The notes below the pieces were generated by a model. That model was given only the letters and a program-made list of their open reading frames with translations. It did no database searches and was not told where the DNA came from. This document shows, one piece after another, positions 1 to 7,650 of a stretch of 15,005 bases of DNA. Made by a program: the position numbers and the translations under genes. How positions within the stretch are numbered: position 1 is the stretch's first letter; every line of letters begins with the position of its first letter. Origin of the DNA: Choanephora cucurbitarum (lineage: Eukaryota > Mucoromycota > Mucoromycetes > Mucorales > Choanephoraceae). The DNA lies in assembly GCA_025331435.1 (NCBI GenBank), contig JAIWNI010000264.1, positions 1 to 15,005 on the forward strand, written 5' to 3'.

Positions 1-924
1 GGAGAGGCAACCATGAAGCGGCGACTTGGTGATAGATTTCCGGAGTCATTGAGGCCACGAACCGTTCCACGATACCACGGTCTTCTAAAGATAAACCCGC
101 CTGTTCGCACTTGTTAATGAAGCGAGTGGTATAATCCGCAATTGTTTCTTGCATGTTCATTTCCATGATTAAAGCTTCGGTTGTTGCGTTCACGGTGGCT
201 CTTGTCGACTTGAACTTCAGTTTGAAGCCGTCCTTAGCTTCTTCCCAGCAAGTGGCAGTGTTTATGGTATCGCGAATCCATCTTGCGTGTTTGTCGTCTA
301 CGACCAAGGGTAGGATGTGTCGCCAGTGCTTGACCAAAGAGATGTTAGAGCTCATATTGACCAGTTTTTCCAAGTCCCAGAGATAGTTGTCTACTGATTG
401 ATAGGCATGTTCGTTGGGTAGGGTTTGCGAGACCAAGATTCCAATTGAAAGTGGGGGTAAGTCCTTGTAATTCAAACGCAGGAAAGAGTCGGAAGTGTCG
501 CGAGGTCCACCTCACTCTTCATAGGGTTAGCTTGAGTAGCTGGAGCTTGTACCGTATAAAGAGTTTGGTTAAAAGTACGCAACTGGGCATTTGTTTCATA
601 CATTAACTTTTGATACTTAGCTAATTCACTGTTATTCTCTTGAGGAGAGCTTCGTTGAACTTGATTGCATATTCTAAGGCTAACTTGTTTAGCTTGGTGA
701 TTACTATCTTGATTTCCGTAATGCCTTGTTGGTAGTATTTCCTTCATCATCTTGTTCGAGTTCACCTAACCAGATATCCTCCATTAGTTCCTCAGGACTC
801 ATAGCTCCAGTGTTGTAATCAATGGGTTTTCTTGAGTAGTAGTTTCACCAGGGTTCATCATCTCTTCACGAGGGTCCGAAGTAGCAGGTACAGTGTGGTT
901 GGTTGCAAGAGGAGTAGTAGACAT
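1..924 (-). pseudogene. gag: gag of copy A, partial and frameshifted
   Basis: This is the N-terminal two thirds of the retrotransposon Gag (structural particle) protein. It starts at the ATG at 924-922, the first ATG downstream of the LTR TATA box, and the window edge cuts it at the 3' end. Compared with copies B and C it has single-base deletions near 813, 722, 637 and 415, a single-base insertion near 455 and a two-base CG insertion near 500. The frame therefore breaks repeatedly between residue 37 and the capsid region. At the site near 485, where B carries an extra base and C lacks one, A has the intermediate form that would keep gag open. There are no substitutions in its first 410 bases, so the breaks are either very recent or sequence errors. 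Confidence 0.85.
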
Positions 925-967
925 GTTGGGTAGGTACAGAGATAAAAAGAAAATTCAAAGTAAAAAA
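925..967 (-). promoter_or_regulatory. Leader / primer-binding region of copy A
   Basis: These are the 43 nt between the inferred U5 end of LTR1 and the gag ATG. On the minus strand it begins TTTTTTACTTTGAATTTTC. It does not begin with TGG, as a tRNA primer-binding site normally would. The TACTTTGA in it can pair with TCAAAGTA inside the LTR (1017-1010). See the copy C leader for the full argument. Confidence 0.55.
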
Positions 968-1024
968 TGTGGAGATTGGGTAATATTCAAGAATAAAAAG
1001 ACAAGTGAGTACTTTGATAATCCT

Positions 1025-1030
1025 TTTATT
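1025..1030 (-). terminator. AATAAA polyadenylation signal in LTR1
   Basis: AATAAA lies on the minus strand 45 nt downstream of the TATA box, between the promoter and the U5 end. This is where an LTR polyadenylation signal is expected. It would serve copy B transcripts ending in this LTR. Confidence 0.6.
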
Positions 1031-1074
1031 CTGATAAAGAGAGATAAGTTTTCTATCTAATGAATTTACAACGA

Positions 1075-1083
1075 CTATTTATA
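1075..1083 (-). promoter_or_regulatory. TATA box of LTR1
   Basis: TATAAATAG on the minus strand is a good match to a Pol II TATA box, about 107 nt from the U5 end. It would drive copy A. No ATG occurs between it and the gag start at 924. Confidence 0.7.
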
Positions 1084-1475
1084 CAAAATGATATGAGATT
1101 GGTTTATCCGGTTATTTAAGCTGAGAGTAGAAATGATTGTTGATGAGCAAGCTTTAAAGACTTGCTCTTGTTATAATAAGGGTTATTGTTATTGATGTAT
1201 GACTAGTTTGGAAATGATCTAAGGGATTGATTGGCTCAATCCTGAAGTTGATCTCAGCTGTCATTTATATTTATGATGTGCAATTTATCTGATTGATACT
1301 CAGTCTGAGTCTGAGTAGTTACATCTTGCATTTCAGGGTGAATCCCTTAGTCATTACTTAACTAGGTAATGATTCCAATTCAGATACATGAAGTTCTTTT
1401 TATAGAATACTTCTTTGTCTACAATGATCTTTTAATGAACATCTTTTATAAATCAATTATGGTGTAATCACCACA

Positions 1476-1487
1476 TTCTCCCCCTCC
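1476..1487 (-). promoter_or_regulatory. Polypurine tract of copy B
   Basis: GGAGGGGGAGAA on the minus strand lies directly against the TGTGG end of LTR1. This is the standard position of the plus-strand DNA primer in LTR retroelements. The identical tract sits at 7298-7309 in copy C. Confidence 0.88.
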
Positions 1488-1537
1488 AATGTCAATCACA
1501 ATCGGGATTGTCATGATCTCTATTTTGTAGTAGGATC

Positions 1538-4500
1538 TTAATGTCTAAAGCGTTTGCTTTGGCGAGTTTTTTGTGGTGTAGTGTTTATGCGCTTTTCTCC
1601 AGATTTTGTTGGGCTGGCGTCTGTGCGCTTGGTCTGTGCCTGTTTTTCTATTTCTTTAAGCTTTTTGACCTTTGCCCAATATTGGGGAATAACTACTTCT
1701 GGATTTGTAAATGATGATGCAGGTTCCCATGTATTAGCTCTATCACCATAGCCAGCCCATCTAACAAGATATTCTCGATTGGATGCTGGCCCTCTATGAT
1801 CTCTAATTTCTTCAATTTCATACGTTTCATCTTCAATTAGAGTTTCATCAATAGCAACTACTTTAAGTTCTGATGGGGTATAATCTCTGTGTAAGAGTTC
1901 GCCTTGTTCATCTTTGAGAACGTAGTTGTTGGCTGCTGTCTTTCGTACCACTATGTAAGGTCCTTGGTAGATAGGAGCTAACTTGTGTGCTCTATGGGGC
2001 TGTTGTATCTTACACATGACAGCAGTACCATTTTCGATATGAACCAAGTTATTTTTGTTATCAAAGTTCTTTGCTTGCATTTCCGTAATTTTCTTTGTAC
2101 GTACTTGAATTGCTGGTAAGACAATATTTGCCATTTTCTCAATTCTTTCTTCGAGCTCTTCGTGAGATAGAACTCTATAATTGCCATCACTGTCTTTTTC
2201 AGTGTAGTCCTTGAAGTCATTTAATCTTCTTGCAAACATTAATGAGAATGCTGAAGATAAGGTGCGTTCTCGTATCTTATAGTTGATACTAAGTTGTACA
2301 ACAGGTAAATATTCTGCCCATGCTTCATATTCATAATTGACATATTTTCGCAGGACTTGTAACACAGTTTTTACTGAGTTTTCTACAGCGCCTCTTGATC
2401 TGGCATGATAGGGTATAGAGTATCTTCTATCGATACCTAATGCGCTACTAATATGGTTCATCACCGAGTTTCGGAATTCTCTTCCGTTGTCACTACTCAG
2501 TGTTTTCATGAGACCAAAGTCACCCATAATTTTAACGAGTTCGTTGGCTATAGTACTTGACATCTTATTTTTCACAGGTCTGATGATGACATATTTTGTA
2601 CATATATCTACACAGATTAAAATTGCTGTGTATTGTTCTACTCCGGAAGGAGTGAAAGGACCGATCATATCAATTGTCCAATGGTCACCAGGCATCATTG
2701 CTAGAATTGGCTTTAACGGGTTATATCCTGTTTTGGCAATGTTGTATTTTTGACAAGGTGGACATTTCTTTACAATGTCTTTTGCTTCGTCTACCAACTT
2801 GGGCCAATGGTATCCCTTAGAGTGAATTTCTTTTACCATACTTTCGCTTCCGAAATGACCAAAGTTGTGTACATCTTTGAGGATCTTTTTCCTTTCATCC
2901 ATTGGTGGAGTCATGTAATCAATTTCTATGGCAGTTGTCACATACACATTTTTGTTTTCGTAGGTTTCTGTATTTTCTACTTTTTGAGGGTATGTTTGTT
3001 TAAACTGTTCTAATTGATCTAATCTCTTTTGTGCCATTGCTTTATGCAAGTTTCGCACATTTCCCATAAACAGTTTCTGTCTATTTTCGGGTAATCGTGA
3101 CTGTTGGACTAAAGACTTTTTGATCAAATCTTTTTCGTCTCTTTTTTCTTTGTTCTTTTTTCTGCGTTCTTCTTTGACACGCTCTTTTTCAATCTTGGTC
3201 AAAAAGTCATCCTCCCCCTCCAGTCTGAAAGACGGTTCGTAGAGTCGGCTTAAGCAATCCGGTAGAACATTTAAGATTCCAGGAATATGGATACACTGAT
3301 ATTGGTACGCGAGTAAAGTTTCCAGCCAAGTGTACATGAGAGGTGACAATACTTTTTGCGTATGTAACGATGTCAGTGCTTGATGATCCGTAAAGATAAT
3401 GAACTCGCGCCCGTAGAGGAACTGATGGAACTTCTTTATGCCAAAAATAATCGCCAGTAATTCTCGCTTACTTGTATTGTATGAACGTTCAGATTGAGAG
3501 AGACTTCGTGAGACAAAACCAATATGTTTGATTCTTTGATATTCATCACGTTGGGTCAAAACAGCAGCAATACCATATTTGGAAGCATCTGTGTGTAAAT
3601 AGAATGGCTTAGATGTATCGGCATGATGAAGAATGTTATTGGATTGAAGCACCTTTTTTAACAGTTCGAAACTGCGAGTTTGAGCGGGACCCCATTTACC
3701 AGCTACATCCTTTTCGTTTCTTAATGCATCGATTGGAGCACTTATTTGCGACACCATTGGGATGTAATCGCGGAAGTAGTTTATGGTACCCATGAGTGAC
3801 ATGACCTGTTTATTATTTTCAGGGTATTTTCCACTCGTCAATGTTTGTGAGTTTGTGTTGATCGACTCTTGTGACAGTTGCAGATACGAAAAAGCCTAAC
3901 AAGTATACCTCTTTCATAAAGAAGAAGCATTTCTCAGGATTAAGGATAAGGTTCATCTCTGTCAATCTGTTTATTATGCTGTTTACATGTCCGATATGTT
4001 CCTCGACACTTTTACTAGCAATTACAAGATCATCTAAGAAGGCATGAACGTAAGGCATTCCTCGAATAATGTTTGTCATTACTCTCGCGAAGTTTCCTGG
4101 CATGTTACGTAGACCGAATGGTGCGCCCACAAATATGTATTGTTGCATGTTGTGTGTAAATGCAGTTTTTTCCTGATCTTCTGGATGGATCATAAACTGA
4201 TTGTATGCCCCTTTTAGATCAAGAGTGCTAAATATGACACAGCCAGCGAGACTTTCAAATATATCTTTTACTAATGGGAGTTGGAAGCCATCGTTGGGTA
4301 AATATCTGTTGAGTTGTCTTACATCGAGACATGGTCTTTGCTTGGTTTTATTTCCATCAGCATCTTTCTTTCCAGCCAATGTTAATGGATTGTTAAATCG
4401 TGTGTTAATTGGGGCTTCCTTAATTACTCCATTATCCAGCCATTTTTGTATCTCTTGATCGAGTAATGGTCTTAGTTTATATGGGATAGGGTATTGACGT

Positions 4501-5541
4501 AGTTTGAATTACAACATCCTCTTTCATTGGCAATCTGATTACCGCTTCAGGCAAGTTACAGAACGAGTTCTTTGGGATCAAAGCATTTTGATTCAATGCG
4601 TTTTGTATTTGATTCATATAGCTCTTTTGTTCTTTTTCATTGCCGTATGGACATTTATTAGGTACTACATCATCTTTTTGGATGTTTATATTCATTGCTT
4701 TGTTTCTAATATGATTTGGGATCCAATCGTATTGTACGCCGAATAATCCAACATTGAGTTTGGTTAATATATCGGTTCCAAGTAAAATATCATAAGTCAT
4801 GTTTTCATTAAATTGCATGACTTCAAATGAGAATTGAAGATTAATATCTCCATATGTTATATTCAGAGGAATAGTTTGTCCAATGCGCTTTTTACGATTG
4901 TCTGATCCAGCAAAGTTTAAGAATCCATTAATTGGTTTTATAAATTTTTTATGTAATTCAGGATATTTATTATTTAATGTGGGAACAAGTTTTAAGAATG
5001 TTGCTTTATTTATCAGTGTTATTTCACTGCCTGTGTCTATATGGGCCCAAAGTTCTTGTTCCTCGATAAGTATCGGAGTATCCTTTTTAAAATTGTTTTC
5101 AGTGTGATCTTTTCTATGATTTATGTCAAGTGACTTACATGCTTCTACGTCTCCGAGATACTCGTTCATATCATCGTCTTCGTCAGTAGGCTCATTGTCA
5201 TACTGCTTATTATCATAAATTTTATCATCAGTTACTATTGTGACGGTTTCCCTTTCTTTTGGTAAACTTACTCGTCTCATGGGCTCGCTGCTCGTATTGC
5301 TACAAGCTCTAATGACATTCACTTGCTTATTTTGCAGGCGATTGTTTATACACCTCACTCTGGAAGTACTCTTGACATTTATGGCCTTTGAACCATTCTT
5401 GATGGCAATAATCACATAGGTTAGCTTGGCGAGGTGCCCAACGGGAAAGTAGCAGTACCAGATTGACTAGTCACAGGAGCAGCGGAGCGAGGTTGGTTCT
5501 TGTTACCATAGAATAAATTGGTAGGCTTTTTTTTTTTTCAC
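1538..5541 (-). pseudogene. pol: pol of copy B: protease-RT-RNase H-integrase-chromodomain, frameshifted
   Basis: This is the polyprotein that copies the element RNA and integrates the cDNA. From its 5' end: a C-x2-C-x7-H-x-C module; protease with HIDTGSE and ILLGTD (inside the ORF 5415-4477); RT (4379 onward) with STLDLKGAYNQ and the catalytic AFLDDLVI box; then the 767-codon ORF 3841-1538. That ORF holds RNase H (HTDAS, KREL, FTDHQ), integrase (H-x3-H, C-x2-C, then D391, D451 and E487 in DD35E spacing), a GPY motif, and a chromodomain at about 673-724 with cage-type aromatics Y674, W695 and Y698. A Lys/Arg-rich tail follows. Relative to copy C it has extra single bases near 5451, 5343, 4507 and 3822, each shifting the frame. 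No nonsense substitution is seen. The insertions may be sequence errors, in which case this is the best-preserved pol here. Confidence 0.92.
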
Positions 5542-6744
5542 AGTCTACTGTACTATGCGTCCAGTTTTTGCCATGATATCTGCACTCAAAAGCCTGTCTT
5601 TTAACCTGTTCATTGGTAGGAGGTCTTGTCACCCGGCTGTTCACACCACCAGTACTTGTACTTCTATCGTCCAATCCCGCTTGGGCGCGTCCACGTTTCA
5701 TTCCCATACGACCCGATTTGTAGAAGTTATAGTAGTCGTCAACCACGTCTCCCAAGAGTTCTCTTGCTACATTGGCGGCTTCGTTGACGTTCCATACTGC
5801 GGGGTCTTGACTCTTTCGGAGAGGCAACCATGAAGCGGCGACTTGGTGATAGATTTCCGGAGTCATTGAGGCCACGAACCGTTCCACGATACCACGGTCT
5901 TCTAAAGATAAACCCGCCTGTTCGCACTTGTTAATGAAGCGAGTGGTATAATCCGCAATTGTTTCTTGCATGTTCATTTCCATGATTAAAGCTTCGGTTG
6001 TTGCGTTCACGGTGGCTCTTGTCGACTTGAACTTCAGTTTGAAGCCGTCCTTAGCTTCTTCCCAGCAAGTGGCAGTGTTTATGGTATCGCGAATCCATCT
6101 TGCGTGTTTGTCGTCTACGACCAAGGGTAGGATGTGTCGCCAGTGCTTGACCAAAGAGATGTTAGAGCTCATATTGACCAGTTTTTCCAAGTCCCAGAGA
6201 TAGTTGTCTACTGATTGATAGGCATGTTCGTTGGGGTAGGGTTTGCGAGACCAAGATTCCAATTGAAAGTGGGGTAAGTCCTTGTAATTCAAACGCAGGA
6301 AAGGAGTCGGAAGTGTCGAGGTCCACCTCACTCTTCATAGGGTTAGCTTGAGTAGCTGGAGCTTGTACCCGTATAAAGAGTTTGGTTAAAAGTACGCAAC
6401 TGGGCATTTGTTTCATACATTAACTTTTGATACTTAGCTAATTCACTGTTATTCTTCTTGAGGAGAGCTTCGTTGAACTTGATTGCATATTCTAAGGCTA
6501 ACTTGTTTAGCTTGGTGATTACTATCTTGATTTCCGTAATGGCCTTGTTGGTAGTATTTCCTTCATCATCTTGTTCGAGTTCACCTAACCAGATATCCTC
6601 CATTAGTTCCTCAGGACTCATAGCTCCAGTGTTTGTAATCAATGGGTTTTCTTGAGTAGTAGTTTCACCAGGGTTCATCATCTCTTCACGAGGGTCCGAA
6701 GTAGCAGGTACAGTGTGGTTGGTTGCAAGAGGAGTAGTAGACAT
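5471..6744 (-). pseudogene. gag: gag of copy B, two single-base insertions
   Basis: This is the structural Gag protein. The first ORF starts at the ATG at 6744, opens MSTTPLATNH, and has an acidic N-terminus and a helical Lys/Glu/Leu-rich segment. An extra C near 6368 shifts the frame, and a second extra base near 6303 restores the capsid-like frame used from about 6300 to 5471. That part has an early Trp-rich region (NYLWDLEKL, KHWRHILPL, CWEEAKDGFKLKF). It ends with C-x2-H-x5-H-x4-C (CRYHGKNWTHSTVDC), a zinc-binding form often seen in gypsy Gag proteins. The frame then enters a run of 12 A and stops at 5471. Apart from indels it appears identical to copy C. Confidence 0.9.
5527..5538 (-). 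promoter_or_regulatory. A12 gag-pol slippage tract of copy B
   Basis: Twelve consecutive A (minus strand) follow the last Gag zinc-module Cys codon and a Glu codon. With 12 A the pol frame is reached by a -1 shift. Copy C has 11 A at the same place, and 10 or 13 would be in frame. See the copy C tract for the reasoning. Confidence 0.5.
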
Positions 6745-6787
6745 GTTGGGTAGGTACAGAGATAAAAAGAAAATTCAAAGTAAAAAA
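6745..6787 (-). promoter_or_regulatory. Leader / primer-binding region of copy B
   Basis: A 43-nt leader between LTR2 and the gag ATG, with the same sequence as in A and C. It has no TGG at the LTR junction. TACTTTGA in the leader is complementary to TCAAAGTA in LTR2 (6838-6831). Confidence 0.55.
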
Positions 6788-6845
6788 TGTAGGAGATTGG
6801 GTAATATTCAAGAATAAAAAGACAAGTGAGTACTTTGATAATCCT

Positions 6846-6851
6846 TTTATT
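6846..6851 (-). terminator. AATAAA polyadenylation signal in LTR2
   Basis: AATAAA on the minus strand, 45 nt downstream of the LTR2 TATA box. It is expected to end copy C transcripts. It is conserved in all three LTRs. Confidence 0.6.
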
Positions 6852-6895
6852 CTGATAAAGAGAGATAAGTTTTCTATCTAATGAATTTACAACGA

Positions 6896-6904
6896 CTATT
6901 TATA
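6896..6904 (-). promoter_or_regulatory. TATA box of LTR2
   Basis: TATAAATAG on the minus strand, the likely core promoter for copy B. The first downstream ATG is the gag start at 6744. Confidence 0.7.
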
Positions 6905-7297
6905 CAAAATGATATGAGATTGGTTTATCCGGTTATTTAAGCTGAGAGTAGAAATGATTGTTGATGAGCAAGCTTTAAAGACTTGCTCTTGTTATAATAA
7001 GGGTTATTGTTATTGATGTATGACTAGTTTGGAAATGATCTAAGGGATTGATTGACTCAATCCTGAAGTTGATCTCAGCTGTCATTTATATTTATGATGT
7101 GCAATTTATCTGATTGATACTCAGTCTGAGTCTGAGTAGTTACATCTTGCATTTCAGGGTGAATCCCTTAGTCATTACTTAACTAGGTAATGATTCCAAT
7201 TCAGATACATGAAGTTCTTTTTTATAGAATACTTCTTTGTCTACAATGATCTTTTAATAAACATCTTTTATAAATCAATTATGGTGTAATCACCACA

Positions 7298-7309
7298 TTC
7301 TCCCCCTCC
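7298..7309 (-). promoter_or_regulatory. Polypurine tract of copy C
   Basis: GGAGGGGGAGAA on the minus strand touches the TGTGG end of LTR2. It is the predicted plus-strand primer of copy C and is identical to the copy B tract. Confidence 0.88.
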
Positions 7310-7359
7310 AATGTCAATCACAATCGGGATTGTCATGATCTCTATTTTGTAGTAGGATC

Positions 7360-7650
7360 TTAATGTCTAAAGCGTTTGCTTTGGCGAGTTTTTTGTGGTG
7401 TAGTGTTTATGCGCTTTTCTCCAGCTTTTGTTGGGCTGGCGTCTGTGCGCTTGGTCTGTGCCTGTTTTTCTATTTCTTTAAGCTTTTTGACCTTTACCCA
7501 ATATTGGGGAATAACTACTTCTGGATTTGTAAATGATGATGCAGGTTCCCATGTATTAGCTCTATCACCATAGCCAGCCCATCTAACAAGATATTCTCGA
7601 TTGGATGCTGGCCCTCTATGATCTCTAATTTCTTCAATTTCATACGTTTA
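7360..7650 (-). pseudogene. Chromodomain and basic tail of copy C, cut off by a stop
   Basis: This is the C-terminal part of pol, now beyond the TAA at 7650-7648. The frame stays open afterwards and encodes the same chromodomain pattern as copy B (ETYEIEEIRDHRG..., REYLVRWAGYG, TWEP), with one Ala-to-Val and one Ser-to-Ala change in the tail. In the chromovirus family this domain binds histone marks and guides integration. Copy C integrase, as written, would lack it. Confidence 0.85.

Larger units (their letters stand above)
1..1475 (-). mobile_element. Chromovirus copy A, partial (gag end plus 5' LTR)
   Basis: This is the 5' end of a third Ty3/gypsy element: a 5' LTR (968-1475), a 43-nt leader (925-967) and most of gag (924 down to 1). 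The rest lies left of the window. Positions 1 to about 410 match copies B and C (from 5818 and about 11635) with no difference that I can see. From about 411 to 815 the copies differ only by small insertions and deletions. The arrangement proves that the array continues to the left, so it has at least three units. Its length, other LTR and target-site duplication cannot be seen. Confidence 0.93.
968..1475 (-). repeat. LTR1 (3' LTR of copy B, 5' LTR of copy A)
   Basis: A 508-bp long terminal repeat with ends TGTGG...CCACA. The U3 end (1475) is firm because the polypurine tract abuts it and LTR3 meets unrelated DNA at the equivalent base. The U5 end (968) is inferred from the TG/CA ends alone, because every U5 end in the window runs into an element leader. 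Two substitutions separate it from LTR2 and LTR3: TGGCTCA at 1232-1238 instead of TGACTCA, and aatgaac instead of aataaac near 1437. It also has one T fewer in a T run near 1400. Confidence 0.95.
968..7297 (-). mobile_element. Chromovirus copy B (Ty3/gypsy LTR retrotransposon, full length)
   Basis: This is a complete element of 6330 bp between shared LTRs: 5' LTR = LTR2 (6788-7297) and 3' LTR = LTR1 (968-1475). The order is leader, gag (6744-5471), A12 tract, pol with chromodomain (to 1538), and a polypurine tract touching LTR1. Pol domain order is protease, RT, RNase H, integrase, chromodomain, which is the Ty3/gypsy (Metaviridae) order. Copia elements instead place integrase before RT. There is no env-like ORF. 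The two LTRs differ by two substitutions and a few indels in about 508 bp, so insertion or homogenisation was recent. Its long 3' pol ORF is intact through the chromodomain. The breaks are all single-base insertions. Confidence 0.96.
6788..7297 (-). repeat. LTR2 (3' LTR of copy C, 5' LTR of copy B)
   Basis: A 510-bp LTR shared by copies B and C. It has one extra A close to the U5 end (TGTAGG where the other two have TGTGG), which spoils the terminal inverted repeat on that side. Otherwise it matches LTR3 except at the U3-terminal a/g site and a one-base indel or none in the T run. It carries TGACTCA at 7053-7059. Confidence 0.95.

Noticed and set aside
1605..4064. RIP-like mutation between copies
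   Set aside because: Changes go in both directions and include 5 transversions in 17, with no one-sided C-to-T excess.
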